From: an uncultured Lachnospiraceae bacterium
Lineage (GTDB): Bacteria; Bacillota; Clostridia; Lachnospirales; Lachnospiraceae
NCBI GenBank assembly: GCA_947589095.1
Contig: CANQBX010000005.1
Location: 21,712-85,711 of the forward strand
Length of the DNA stretch: 64,000 bases
Direction of reading: 5' to 3'
Part shown: one piece after another, positions 50,914 through 59,560 of the stretch
How positions within the stretch are numbered: the first letter of the stretch is position 1
How the letters are laid out: the number at the start of each line of letters is the position of its first letter
The notes under the pieces: model-generated
Seen by the model: only the letters and a program-made list of their open reading frames with translations
The model's database searches: none
What the model was told of the DNA's origin: nothing
Made by a program: the position numbers and the translations under genes

Positions 50914-52299
50914 ATGAGACAGGATTTACCGGAATCGTTTAAAATACAGATGCGGGAGCTCCTGGGCGGGGAATACGGCGCATGGCTGGAAAGCTTCGAC
51001 GCCCCGCCGGCCGCCGGCCTGCGCGTCAATACGTTAAAATGGAGTACGGCCGAGGCTGCCGGGAAGCTTGGCGTCCCGCTCCGGCGCGTGCCGTGGACGG
51101 AGAACGGATTCTATGTCGAACGTGAGGCGAAGGAACGTTTTTCGAAGGATCCGTACTACTATGCGGGACTTTACTATCTGCAGGAGCCCAGCGCCATGGC
51201 GCCGGCCCGCTTCCTTCCGGTAAGGCCGGGAGACAAAGTGCTGGATCTGTGCGCGGCGCCGGGAGGCAAGAGTACGGAGCTGGGAGCCAGGCTGCAGGGG
51301 AAGGGCCTTCTGTGGGCCAATGATATCAGCAGTTCCAGGGCCAAAGCCCTGCTTAAGAATCTGGAGCTGTTCGGGATCGCCAATATCTGCGTGAGCAGCG
51401 AGACGCCGGATAAGCTGGCCGGGCTGTATCCGGAATATTTCGACCGTATTCTGGTTGACGCGCCATGCTCCGGGGAGGGGATGTTCCGCCGGGATCCGGG
51501 CATGGTAAAGGACTGGCTGGAACGGGGACCGGAGTATTACGCGCCGGTCCAGGCCGGGATCCTTGAGCAGGCGGTAAGGCTTCTGCGTCCGGGCGGATAT
51601 CTGCTGTATTCCACCTGCACGTTTTCACGGCTGGAGGATGAGGAAAATGTACTGCGGCTGCTTCGGAACCATTCGGAGATGGAGCTTGAGCCGCTGAAAC
51701 CGTTTCCGGGGGCCTGCGGCGGAATCGGTCTTGAAGGCTGTCTGCGGCTGTTTCCGCATCGGATCGAGGGAGAAGGACATTTCCTTGCCCTGATGCGGAA
51801 GAAGTGTACGGAAGGGATGCCGGAGGAAAGATCGGGGCGGGAACCGCTGCAGGCGGCGCCGGAACGGCCGGCCGGGACGGATGAATTGTCGGAGCCTGCC
51901 GCGTTTCTTGCGAAGTGCGGTTTTGACCGGGATCCGCGTCGGCTTCTGGTAAACGGCGGGTCGGTCTGCTATCTGCCGGAGGGCTTTACGCCCGCGCGGG
52001 GGATCCGTTATCTGCGTACCGGACTTTATGCGGGAACGGTTAAGAAGGGGCGCTTTGAACCTTCGCAGGCCATGGCCATGGTCCTGGACAGCGATACGTT
52101 TGCGGACAGCATTTCGTTTCCGCATGAGGATGAGCGGCTGGTGCGGTACCTGAAGGGGGAGACCGTCTTTCTGCGGGAGGATGAACCCGCGCGGCAGGGC
52201 TGGCAGCTGATCTGTGTGGACGGCCATGGACTGGGCTTTGCGAAGGCTTCCGGCCGTACGCTTAAGAATAAGTATTATCCCGGCTGGCGGTGGATGTGA
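50914..52299 (+). CDS. RsmF-like rRNA cytosine-C5 methyltransferase (second paralogue)
   Basis: A 461-residue NOL1/NOP2/Sun-type m5C methyltransferase. SAM site L-D-L-C-A-A-P-G-G-K-S; catalytic cysteines in V-D-A-P-C-S-G-E-G-M-F and Y-S-T-C-T-F; a PUA-like C-terminal region with R-Y-L-R-T-G-L-Y-A-G-T-V. It is clearly related to the protein at 41673-43406 and shows what that enzyme looks like without its insertion. Two such enzymes in 10 kb probably modify different rRNA positions. Confidence 0.92.
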   Translation: MRQDLPESFKIQMRELLGGEYGAWLESFDAPPAAGLRVNTLKWSTAEAAGKLGVPLRRVPWTENGFYVEREAKERFSKDPYYYAGLYYLQEPSAMAPARFLPVRPGDKVLDLCAAPGGKSTELGARLQGKGLLWANDISSSRAKALLKNLELFGIANICVSSETPDKLAGLYPEYFDRILVDAPCSGEGMFRRDPGMVKDWLERGPEYYAPVQAGILEQAVRLLRPGGYLLYSTCTFSRLEDEENVLRLLRNHSEMELEPLKPFPGACGGIGLEGCLRLFPHRIEGEGHFLALMRKKCTEGMPEERSGREPLQAAPERPAGTDELSEPAAFLAKCGFDRDPRRLLVNGGSVCYLPEGFTPARGIRYLRTGLYAGTVKKGRFEPSQAMAMVLDSDTFADSISFPHEDERLVRYLKGETVFLREDEPARQGWQLICVDGHGLGFAKASGRTLKNKYYPGWRWM

Positions 52300-52323
52300 C
52301 CGCGGCGGAAAGGAGCAGTCCGG

Positions 52324-53058
52324 ATGGCGGATAAAGGCGTTGGCACGATGCGGCTGGATCGTTTCCTGGCGGAGATGGGAGAGGGAACGCGCGGGCAGAT
52401 CCGCGACATGGCGAAGAAGGGCCGGATCGCGGTAAACGGCGTCCCTGAGAAGAGAACAGAGCGGAAGATCGATCCGGAATCGGATCGAGTGACCGTTGAC
52501 GGCAGGCCGGTTCTGTACGCGGAATTTGAATACTATATGTTAAATAAGCCGCAGGGCGTAGTGTCCGCCACGGAGGATCGGATCCATACGACGGCCGTGG
52601 AGCTGATCACGGAGCGGAAACGCGGAGATCTCTTCCCGGTGGGAAGGCTGGACATCGATACGGAAGGGCTTATGCTGATCACCAACGACGGGGAACTTGC
52701 CCACCGCCTGCTGTCGCCGAGAAAGCATGTGGACAAGCGGTACCTGGCGGTCCTGGAGGGGGAGCTCCCGAAGGACGCGGCCCGGAGGTTTAGCGAAGGG
52801 ATCGTGCTGGAGGACGGCACAAAGACGCTTCCGGCGGAGCTTGTGAAGGCGGATGCCGCGGCGGAAGAGGCCGTTATTGTCACGATCCGGGAGGGAAAGT
52901 TTCATCAGGTCAAAAGAATGTTCGAGGCTCTGGGCTGCCGGGTGACGTATCTGAAGCGTTTGTCCATGGGGAGCCTTAAGCTGGATGAAGGACTGAAGCC
53001 CGGCGAGTACCGGCCGCTTACGGAAGAGGAACTGTTGGATCTTAGGGATGGCCGGTAA
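52324..53058 (+). CDS. 16S/23S rRNA pseudouridine synthase, RsuA/RluB family
   Basis: A 244-residue pseudouridine synthase. The N-terminal S4 RNA-binding domain (M-R-L-D-R-F-L-A-E-M-G to G-R-I-A-V-N-G) is followed by the catalytic G-R-L-D-I-D-T-E-G-L-M-L with its Asp, and the family features L-N-K-P-Q-G-V-V-S-A and E-G-K-F-H-Q-V-K-R-M-F. Target uridine not determinable. AAAGGAG precedes the ATG. First of a run of closely spaced genes. Confidence 0.92.
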   Translation: MADKGVGTMRLDRFLAEMGEGTRGQIRDMAKKGRIAVNGVPEKRTERKIDPESDRVTVDGRPVLYAEFEYYMLNKPQGVVSATEDRIHTTAVELITERKRGDLFPVGRLDIDTEGLMLITNDGELAHRLLSPRKHVDKRYLAVLEGELPKDAARRFSEGIVLEDGTKTLPAELVKADAAAEEAVIVTIREGKFHQVKRMFEALGCRVTYLKRLSMGSLKLDEGLKPGEYRPLTEEELLDLRDGR

Positions 53059-53087
53059 GAAGGCCGGCGGCTGTACAGGAGAAGAGT

Positions 53088-53765
53088 ATGACATTGGATA
53101 AGTTCAGGGCGTTCATTTTTGATCTGGACGGAACGCTGGTGGATTCCATGTGGATGTGGAAGGCCATCGATATCGAGTTTCTGGGGCGGTACGGCTATGA
53201 ATGCCCGGACGACCTGCAGAGAGCCATTGAAGGAATGAGCTTCACGGAGACGGCGGCCTATTTTATCCGCCGCTTTGATCTTCCGCTGACGATGGATGAG
53301 ATCAAGGGGATCTGGACGGAGATGTCCATTGACAAATACCGCTGCGAAGTGCCGGTGAAGCCGGGTGTTATGCGGCTTTTGCGGTATGCGGAGGAGCACG
53401 GCATCCGCTGCGGCATCGCTACCAGCAACGGCTCTGACATGGTGGAGGCGGTACTGGATTCCCAGGGGATAAAGCCGTATTTCCAGGTGGTGGCGACGGC
53501 CTGCGAGGTGAAGGAAGGAAAGCCCAGCCCGGATATCTACCTGAAGGTGGCGGAATCGCTGGGGGTCAGTCCGGAAGAATGCCTGGTCTTCGAGGATGTG
53601 CCGGCAGGCGCGACGGCCGGAAAGCGCGCCGGTATGACCGTATGCGGCGTGGCCGACGCGGATGCGGATGCCCGGAACCTGCGGGAAGAAATGCTTCGTC
53701 TGACCGATTTTTTTATCGAGGATTTCCGGCAGCTGTTTGATGAGAACGGAGAGGTGCGCTTATGA
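53088..53765 (+). CDS. HAD-superfamily hydrolase, phosphatase-like
   Basis: A 225-residue HAD subfamily I enzyme. Motif I is F-D-L-D-G-T-L-V-D-S, motif II I-A-T-S-N-G, motif III lysine in G-K-P-S-P-D-I-Y and motif IV F-E-D-V-P-A-G. The alpha-helical cap lies at residues 17-85. Probable phosphatase or phosphomutase of a small metabolite; substrate unknown. Its stop overlaps the SDR start (ATGA). Confidence 0.87.
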   Translation: MTLDKFRAFIFDLDGTLVDSMWMWKAIDIEFLGRYGYECPDDLQRAIEGMSFTETAAYFIRRFDLPLTMDEIKGIWTEMSIDKYRCEVPVKPGVMRLLRYAEEHGIRCGIATSNGSDMVEAVLDSQGIKPYFQVVATACEVKEGKPSPDIYLKVAESLGVSPEECLVFEDVPAGATAGKRAGMTVCGVADADADARNLREEMLRLTDFFIEDFRQLFDENGEVRL

Positions 53766-54565
53766 AGATCGCGATTGTGACGGGGGCGTCGTCCGGGATG
53801 GGCCGAGAGGCGGTCTTTCAGATCGGCGACCGCTTCCCCGGTATCGATGAAGTGTGGGTAGCGGCCAGAAGGGAAGAGCGGCTTCGGGAACTGGCCGGAA
53901 AGGCCGCGCCGGAAGACGGCGGGGAGCAAAGATGGCCGGGAGCCTGCATTCCGGCAAGGGTCCGCTGCTTCGCGGTGGATCTGACGGATCCGGCGGGCAG
54001 GGACAAGATCGGCGCGGCCCTGCGGGAGGAGAAGCCGGAGGTAAAGATCCTGGTGAATGCGGCCGGATTCGGCGTGACCGGACCCGCCGGTTCGCAGCCG
54101 GAGACGGCGGAATGCGGTATGGTGCGTCTTAACTGCGAAGCGCTGTGCGCCGTTACGGGAATGGTTCTGCCCTATATGGGACGAAACAGCCGGATCCTTC
54201 AGTTCGCGTCTGCGGCGGCGTTTCTGCCCCAGCCGGATTTCGCGATCTACGCGGCTTCGAAGGCGTTCGTGCTGCGTTACAGCCGGGCGCTGGGGATGGA
54301 GCTCAAGAACCGTGGGATCTGTGTGACGGCGGTATGTCCCGGACCGGTGAAGACCGAATTTCTGGATATCGCCCGGCAGGGACAGGAGATCCCGGGTTAT
54401 AAGAAGCTGGTGATGGCGGATCCGAAAAAGGTGGTTAAGAAGGCGATCAGGGACAGTATGGCCGGCCGGCCGGTTTCCGTATACGGGATCACGATGAAGC
54501 TGTTTATGATTGCCGCCAAGATACTGCCTCATGGGCTGATCCTGGAAGTGATGGAAAGGCTCTGA
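53762..54565 (+). CDS. SDR-family NAD(P)-dependent oxidoreductase
   Basis: A 267-residue short-chain dehydrogenase. The Rossmann cofactor loop is V-T-G-A-S-S-G-M-G-R-E, the structural N-A-A-G-F-G follows, and the active site is Ser in F-A-S-A-A plus Y-A-A-S-K. Residues P-G-P-V-K-T-E complete the signature. The C-terminus has hydrophobic segments near residue 245, perhaps for membrane association. Substrate unknown. Confidence 0.9.
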   Translation: MKIAIVTGASSGMGREAVFQIGDRFPGIDEVWVAARREERLRELAGKAAPEDGGEQRWPGACIPARVRCFAVDLTDPAGRDKIGAALREEKPEVKILVNAAGFGVTGPAGSQPETAECGMVRLNCEALCAVTGMVLPYMGRNSRILQFASAAAFLPQPDFAIYAASKAFVLRYSRALGMELKNRGICVTAVCPGPVKTEFLDIARQGQEIPGYKKLVMADPKKVVKKAIRDSMAGRPVSVYGITMKLFMIAAKILPHGLILEVMERL

Positions 54566-54588
54566 GAGAGGAACGGAGGACGGAAACG

Positions 54589-55155
54589 ATGAGAAAGCAG
54601 AAAGGGGAATACGGCTATCGGAACTACCGGAAGGCGGTGCAGCTCGGAGAGGTCCTGTTCGGGGCGGCGGCCATTATCGTTCAGCTGCTGGCCAGGAATT
54701 TCACGGACAGCCAGGCGGCGAAGAATGTGCTGACGCTGATGGCGATCCTGTCGGTACTGCCTACGGCCAATGTGGCGTCGCCGTTTCTGGCATCGCTGCG
54801 CTACCGGACGCCGGGGGAGGATTTCCACCGAAAGGCGGCCGAATACGAGGCGAAGGGAATCCTGCTGTATGATCTGGTGGTTACGACGAAGGAACAGATC
54901 CTGCCGTTCGACGCGGTGCTGGTCCATCCTATGGGAGTGTTCGCTTACTGTACGGCGGAGAAGGCGGATATAAAGAAGGCGGAGAGGACGCTGAATGATT
55001 CGTTCAAGGTTCAGAAGCTGGATCCGAATATTAGGATCATCACGGATGAAAGACAGTTTTTTAACCGCCTGAAAGGACTTAAGCCCGCGGCGGAGTACGA
55101 GGACGACGGAAGCGCGGATTACGCGGCCGGAGTGCTTAAGAGCATGTCGATGTGA
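54589..55155 (+). CDS. conserved membrane-anchored protein of unknown function
   Basis: A 188-residue protein that I do not recognise. Two hydrophobic helices (about residues 18-36 and 45-67) form a hairpin in the membrane, leaving a cytoplasmic C-terminal domain of about 110 residues with a regular alpha/beta pattern (Y-D-L-V-V-T-T, F-D-A-V-L-V-H-P, N-I-R-I-I-T-D-E). GGAGG lies nine bases before the ATG. Its stop overlaps a possible GTG start of the next gene. Confidence 0.7.
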   Translation: MRKQKGEYGYRNYRKAVQLGEVLFGAAAIIVQLLARNFTDSQAAKNVLTLMAILSVLPTANVASPFLASLRYRTPGEDFHRKAAEYEAKGILLYDLVVTTKEQILPFDAVLVHPMGVFAYCTAEKADIKKAERTLNDSFKVQKLDPNIRIITDERQFFNRLKGLKPAAEYEDDGSADYAAGVLKSMSM

Positions 55156-55163
55156 GGCCTGCC

Positions 55164-56144
55164 ATGAAGAGTCTGATCATTTCGGAAAATGAAGCCGGAC
55201 AGCGTCTGGATAAGCTGCTGGCGAAATACATGAACCTTGCGCCGAAGGGCTTTCTGTATAAAATGCTGCGCAAGAAGAATATAACGCTTAACGGCAAACG
55301 CTGCGACGGTTCCGAGCGTCTGGCGGTCGGGGATGAGGTGAAGCTGTTTCTGGCGGAAGAGACGATCGATAAATTTGCAAAGCCTGTTTATGCCGGCAGC
55401 CGCAAAGACAGGCTGGATATCCTTTATGAGGACGCCCATATCCTGCTGATCAACAAACCTGCCGGTATGCTGTCCCAGAAAGCGAAGGAGGACGACGTCT
55501 CCCTTGTGGAATATGTGACGGATTATCTGCTCGACAGCGGCGCGCTGACCGGGGAGGAGCTTCGTACCTTCCGCCCGTCGGTGTGCAACCGGATTGACCG
55601 CAACACCAGCGGCCTGGTCGCGGCAGGCAAATCCCTGGCGGGGCTCAGGATCCTGTCTCAGGTCTTTCGCGACAGGAGCATTCACAAATATTACCTGTGC
55701 GTGGTGAAAGGAAAGGTCGAGGCCGCGCAGACGGTCGCCGGTTATCTGATAAAGGATGAAAAGACGAACCGGGTGACGGTGAGCGATAGCCCGCTTCACG
55801 GAAGCGTGCCGGTCGCGACGGAATATGAGCCGCTCCGATACGCCAGGGATGCGGCAGCAGGGGTCTGCACGCTTCTGCGGGTGACGCTGATTACCGGACG
55901 GACGCACCAGATCCGGGCGCATCTGGCTTCCATCGGGCACCCGGTGGCCGGAGATATGAAATACGGTGATCCGCAGCTGAACGACAGGTTTCGGAAGGCG
56001 TACGGCGTTCGCCATCAGATGCTGCATTCCTACCGGATCACGTTCCCGCAGCTTCCCGAACCGATGGAATATCTGAGCGGAAAGACATTTACGGCGCCTG
56101 TGCCGGAAGAGTTTGCGGAACTTCCGTGGGATGCGGCCATATAG
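55164..56144 (+). CDS. RluA/RluC-family pseudouridine synthase
   Basis: A 326-residue large-subunit-type pseudouridine synthase. An N-terminal S4 domain (A-G-Q-R-L-D-K-L-L-A-K-Y-M to N-G-K-R-C) is joined to the catalytic domain with N-R-I-D-R-N-T-S-G-L, holding the catalytic Asp, and T-G-R-T-H-Q-I-R-A-H-L. ATG 55164 starts the S4 domain; a GTG at 55152 overlapping the previous stop is possible. Which uridine it modifies cannot be told. Confidence 0.92.
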   Translation: MKSLIISENEAGQRLDKLLAKYMNLAPKGFLYKMLRKKNITLNGKRCDGSERLAVGDEVKLFLAEETIDKFAKPVYAGSRKDRLDILYEDAHILLINKPAGMLSQKAKEDDVSLVEYVTDYLLDSGALTGEELRTFRPSVCNRIDRNTSGLVAAGKSLAGLRILSQVFRDRSIHKYYLCVVKGKVEAAQTVAGYLIKDEKTNRVTVSDSPLHGSVPVATEYEPLRYARDAAAGVCTLLRVTLITGRTHQIRAHLASIGHPVAGDMKYGDPQLNDRFRKAYGVRHQMLHSYRITFPQLPEPMEYLSGKTFTAPVPEEFAELPWDAAI

Positions 56145-56184
56145 GGCGCGGACAGGCACGGCGGCCGGAAATGCGGGAAGAGGG

Positions 56185-56306
56185 GCGTATACACAGAACG
56201 AGCGCAGAAAGCGGAGCGTATACGCAGAACGAAGCGCAGGAAGCAGAGTTATCGCAGGACGGGCGCAGAAAGCGGAGCGTATACACAGGACGGCAGGAAC
56301 CGCAGA
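56185..56306. repeat. four imperfect ~30-bp tandem units before recU
   Basis: Units of 31, 32, 29 and 30 bases start at 56185, 56216, 56248 and 56277. Three begin GCGTATAC; all share CGCAG/ACAG and (G)CGCAGAAAGCGGA-like ends. They fill the gap between the pseudouridine synthase and recU. There are no spacers of unique sequence, so this is a minisatellite and not a CRISPR array. Confidence 0.75.
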
Positions 56307-56318
56307 GGAGGACGCGGA

Positions 56319-56861
56319 ATGGGAACCTGGAATTCCAGAGGCCTTCGGGGCTCGACCCTGGAGGACATGATTAATCACACCAACGAGATATACCGGGAGA
56401 AGAAGCTGGCGCTGATCCAGAAGGTGCCGACGCCGATCACGCCCATGAATATCGATAAGGAGACCCGCCATATCACGCTGGCGTATTTTGATCAGAAGAG
56501 TACGGTGGATTATATCGGGGCGGTCCAGGGAATCCCCGTGTGCTTCGACGCCAAAGAGTGCGCGGTAAATACGTTCCCGCTGCAGAATGTCCATGAGCAT
56601 CAGGTGCGGTTCATGCAGGAATTTGAGGAGCAGGGCGGCGTGTCCTTTATCATCCTTCACTGGACGGCGCTCGACGAGATCTATTATATTCCCTTCGATG
56701 AACTGTATGGGTTCTGGAAACGGATGCTGGAAGGCGGAAGGAAGAGCTTTACTTATGAGGAAATCGACCGTTCCTGGCGGATCGGCCATCATCGGGATGT
56801 ACTGGTTCATTATCTGGAAATGCTCCAGAAGGATCTTGACAGGCGCTCCTGCGCGCAATGA
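56319..56861 (+). CDS. recU: Holliday junction resolvase RecU
   Basis: A 180-residue RecU, the Firmicute Holliday-junction endonuclease. The start G-T-W-N-S-R-G-L-R-G-S-T-L-E parallels the N-R-G start of Bacillus RecU, with Q-K-V-P-T-P-I following. The PD-(D/E)XK-type site is S-T-V-D-Y-I-G and F-D-A-K-E-C, and F-P-L-Q-N-V-H-E-H-Q and F-I-I-L-H are further landmarks. GGAGG precedes the ATG by seven bases. Confidence 0.88.
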   Translation: MGTWNSRGLRGSTLEDMINHTNEIYREKKLALIQKVPTPITPMNIDKETRHITLAYFDQKSTVDYIGAVQGIPVCFDAKECAVNTFPLQNVHEHQVRFMQEFEEQGGVSFIILHWTALDEIYYIPFDELYGFWKRMLEGGRKSFTYEEIDRSWRIGHHRDVLVHYLEMLQKDLDRRSCAQ

Positions 56862-57064
56862 TTTTCATACAAGAAAAAAACTGTAATTTCATTCGGCTTT
56901 TTTGTAGATTTCGTTAGAAAAATCCAAAGTTCATGATTAAATATAGAAATTTTTACGTATTCTAAGATTCGGATCGGGCGAAATCCGAACCGGATTCTGT
57001 CATGATTTTCCACTATTACAAGTAAAAGGCTGTGAATATTACATATATAAGATTGTTTCATGGC

Positions 57065-57093
57065 TTGACAAATCCGTTTTTCTCCCGTATAAT
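57065..57093 (+). promoter_or_regulatory. consensus sigma-A promoter of the transporter/pxp operon
   Basis: TTGACA at 57065-57070 and TATAAT at 57088-57093, spacer 17, a perfect match. The AT-rich gap 56862-57226 otherwise holds no gene. The transcript has a leader of about 125 bases before the NRAMP-type gene. Confidence 0.88.
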
Positions 57094-57226
57094 GCGATAC
57101 ATCACAGTGATGAAGTCATTTCCCGCCGGATACAGGAAGATGAATATTTATAACTTCTCCTGCATACGGACAGAATCAGGGGATTGGGGAGACCGGGAGA
57201 TGGACTGTCAAGAAGGAGGATATCAT

Positions 57227-58456
57227 ATGGCAGACAACAACACTAAGAAGAAAAGCGGCGGCGGAGCCTTGCTGGGAGCGGCATTTATCATGGCGACATC
57301 GGCCATCGGCCCCGGCTTCCTGACGCAGACGGCAAGCTTTACCGGCACCCATCAGGCCAGCTTCGGTTTCGTGATCCTGGCGTCCATCGTCCTGGCGGCT
57401 ATCGCGCAGATCAATATCTGGAGAGTGCTGTGCGTATCGGGACTGCGCGGACAGGACGTAGCCAATAAGATCCTTCCGGGTCTGGGTTATGTCGTATCGC
57501 TCCTGGTCGCCTTCGGCGGACTGGTATTCAACATCGGCAACGTCGGCGGCGGCGGCCTGGGCTTCAATACGCTCCTGGGTCTTCCGACCAAGGCGGGCTG
57601 CGCTCTGGCGAGCGCCATCGCGATCGCGGTATTCCTGATCAAGGATGCCAAGGCAGCTATGGATAACCTGGCGAAGGTTCTGGGCGGCATCATGATCGTA
57701 GTTATTTTCATTATCATTCTCGTTGTGAAGCCTCCGGTCGGCGACGCGCTTGTCAACACCGTAGTTCCTTCCACCGGGTACGGCGCGCTGGTTCCGGCCA
57801 TCATCACACTGCTGGGCGGCACAGTCGGCGGCTACATCACATTCTCCGGCGCGCACCGTCTGATCGACGCGGGCATCACCGGCGAGAAGAATCTGAAAGA
57901 GATCAATAAGAGCTCCGTTATGGGGATCGGGATCGCGACCATTGTCCGGATCTTCCTGTTCCTGGCGATTCTGGGCGTTGTTGTGAAGCTGACCGGCGGC
58001 GAGACGCTGGATGCTTCGAACCCGGCGGCTGACGCGTTCCGTCGCGGAGCCGGCGAGATCGGCTACCGCTTCGCGGGCCTGGTGATCCTGTGCGCGGCTG
58101 TTACGTCCATCATCGGCGCGGCCTATACGTCGGTTTCGTTCCTGAAGACCTTCCATCCGGCGATCGCGAAATATGAAAACTGGGTCGTCATCGGATTCAT
58201 CGTTGTTTCCGCGATCATCATGCTGGCGATCGGAACCACGCCGGCGACGATGCTGATCCTGGCGGGCGCGGTGAACGGCCTGATCCTGCCGATCACCCTG
58301 GGCATCTGCCTGATCGCGTCCAAGAGCAAGAAGATCATGGGCGACGACTACAAGCATCCGACGGTTCTGCTGGTACTGGGCGTGATCGTGGTCATCATTT
58401 CCGCTTACCTGGGGATCACGACGTTCATGTCCAACATGGGGAACCTGCTTGGATAA
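57227..58456 (+). CDS. NRAMP-family transporter (YcsG-like)
   Basis: A 409-residue membrane protein with about eleven segments, related to the divalent-metal NRAMP family. The start G-A-A-F-I-M-A-T-S-A-I-G-P-G-F-L-T-Q-T lies in segment 1, where canonical NRAMPs have D-P-G-N metal ligands; here it is I-G-P-G-F, so metal transport is doubtful. The relative YcsG in Bacillus is encoded with the 5-oxoprolinase genes, as here. So it may import the lactam or a related organic substrate. AAGGAGG lies seven bases before the ATG at 57227. Confidence 0.85.
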   Translation: MADNNTKKKSGGGALLGAAFIMATSAIGPGFLTQTASFTGTHQASFGFVILASIVLAAIAQINIWRVLCVSGLRGQDVANKILPGLGYVVSLLVAFGGLVFNIGNVGGGGLGFNTLLGLPTKAGCALASAIAIAVFLIKDAKAAMDNLAKVLGGIMIVVIFIIILVVKPPVGDALVNTVVPSTGYGALVPAIITLLGGTVGGYITFSGAHRLIDAGITGEKNLKEINKSSVMGIGIATIVRIFLFLAILGVVVKLTGGETLDASNPAADAFRRGAGEIGYRFAGLVILCAAVTSIIGAAYTSVSFLKTFHPAIAKYENWVVIGFIVVSAIIMLAIGTTPATMLILAGAVNGLILPITLGICLIASKSKKIMGDDYKHPTVLLVLGVIVVIISAYLGITTFMSNMGNLLG

Positions 58457-58830
58457 TAAAGAAAATTAGTTTCGCAGCGCGCCGGTCTTTGCTGCATGCA
58501 GTTTTACAGCCGGCAGACAGACGGCGTGCCGCGGGGTACATCATGTTAACAGGCAGGAAGCTGCGCTGGGGGCGCGTTTCCTGCGTCACCAAAGAAGGTG
58601 CAATCTATGTTCGATCCGGTTGCACCTTTCTTCCTATATATGATACGAAATCTGTGTTATTGGCTGAAAATTTCGGTTGCAGATAGTATGACGGACCAGG
58701 AGACCAGACGGATATATTTGCACGTGATTGTATTATATCAGGAAGATAACATAAGGAAATTATATGCAGGAACGCCGCGGTATCCGCGCAGGCGGCTATC
58801 GGCGGCGGGAGAGGAGCAAAGCGACATTCT
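58457..58830 (+). other. 374-bp gap between transporter and pxpB with a hairpin
   Basis: No convincing gene. AAGAAGGTGCAA (58592-58603) and TTGCACCTTTCTT (58620-58632) form a strong stem with a 16-base loop. It is followed by TTCC rather than a U-run, so termination would be partial. TTGGCT at 58660 and TAGTAT at 58684 could be a second, weaker promoter for pxpB onward. Confidence 0.5.
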
Positions 58831-59559
58831 ATGCAGAATATTAAGATCCTGACAGCGGGAGACAGTTCCCTGCTGGTCGAATTCGGTTCGGAGATCAGCC
58901 CGCAGATTAACCAGAAGATCGCGGCCACCGTGAAGCTCATGCACGAGCAGAACATCGAGGGCGTGGTGGACGTGATCCCGGCTTTCTGCTCCCTGCTGAT
59001 CAATTACGATCCCCGCGTCATCCGCTACGAGCAGATGAAGAAGCGGATCGAGGGTATCCTGAAGGTGGATGTCCGCACCGGTGCGCAGACGAAGAAGATT
59101 TTCGAGATCCCGGTCCTTTACGGCGGGGAATACGGCCCGGATCTGTCCTATATCGCGGAGCACGCGGGCCTTACGCAGGAGGAGGTCATAAAGATCCATT
59201 CCTCCAGCGATTATCTGATCTATATGCTGGGATTTCTGCCCGGCTTCTGTTACTTAGGCGGTCTGGACGAGCGCATCCACACGCCGCGCCTTGCCAATCC
59301 GCGGCTTAAGATCCCGGCGGGCAGCGTCGGTATCGGCGGATCCCAGACCGGCATCTATCCCCTGGATTCTCCGGGCGGATGGCAGTTAATGGGAATGACT
59401 CCGGTGAAGACCTACGATCCGGCGCGGGAGACGCCGATCCTGGTGCAGGCCGGCGAATACATCCGTTTCGTTCCCATCGACGAGGCGGAATATAAGCGGA
59501 TCGCGGAACTGGTGGACCGGGGCGAGTATGAGTGCCCGATCCGCAGAGAGGAGGCGTAG
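58831..59559 (+). CDS. pxpB: 5-oxoprolinase subunit PxpB (KipI family)
   Basis: A 242-residue KipI/PxpB protein. Family landmarks: G-D-S-S-L-L-V-E-F-G near the start, Y-L-I-Y-M-L-G-F-L-P-G-F-C-Y-L-G-G-L, T-P-R-L-A-N-P-R-L-K-I-P-A-G-S-V-G-I and T-G-I-Y-P-L-D-S-P-G-G-W. PxpB works with PxpC and PxpA in ATP-dependent opening of 5-oxoproline to glutamate. It is also homologous to one half of the carboxyltransferase region of urea carboxylase. PxpC starts two bases after its stop. Confidence 0.94.
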   Translation: MQNIKILTAGDSSLLVEFGSEISPQINQKIAATVKLMHEQNIEGVVDVIPAFCSLLINYDPRVIRYEQMKKRIEGILKVDVRTGAQTKKIFEIPVLYGGEYGPDLSYIAEHAGLTQEEVIKIHSSSDYLIYMLGFLPGFCYLGGLDERIHTPRLANPRLKIPAGSVGIGGSQTGIYPLDSPGGWQLMGMTPVKTYDPARETPILVQAGEYIRFVPIDEAEYKRIAELVDRGEYECPIRREEA

Positions 59560-59560
59560 C

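Noticed and set aside
56185-56306. CRISPR array
   Set aside because: The units are adjacent and imperfect with no unique spacers, and no cas genes are present.
55119-56858. A 579-codon open frame on the minus strand
   Set aside because: It spans the antisense of two well-supported genes (pseudouridine synthase, recU) and the tandem repeat between them; its protein is Arg/His-rich without recognisable motifs.
57176-58357. A 393-codon minus-strand frame
   Set aside because: Antisense to the NRAMP-type gene; composition (many R, D, Q, H) is typical of a shadow frame of a GC-rich membrane protein gene.
58489-58686. A 65-codon frame between the transporter and pxpB
   Set aside because: No ribosome binding site, no family resemblance, and it runs through the hairpin at 58592-58632.
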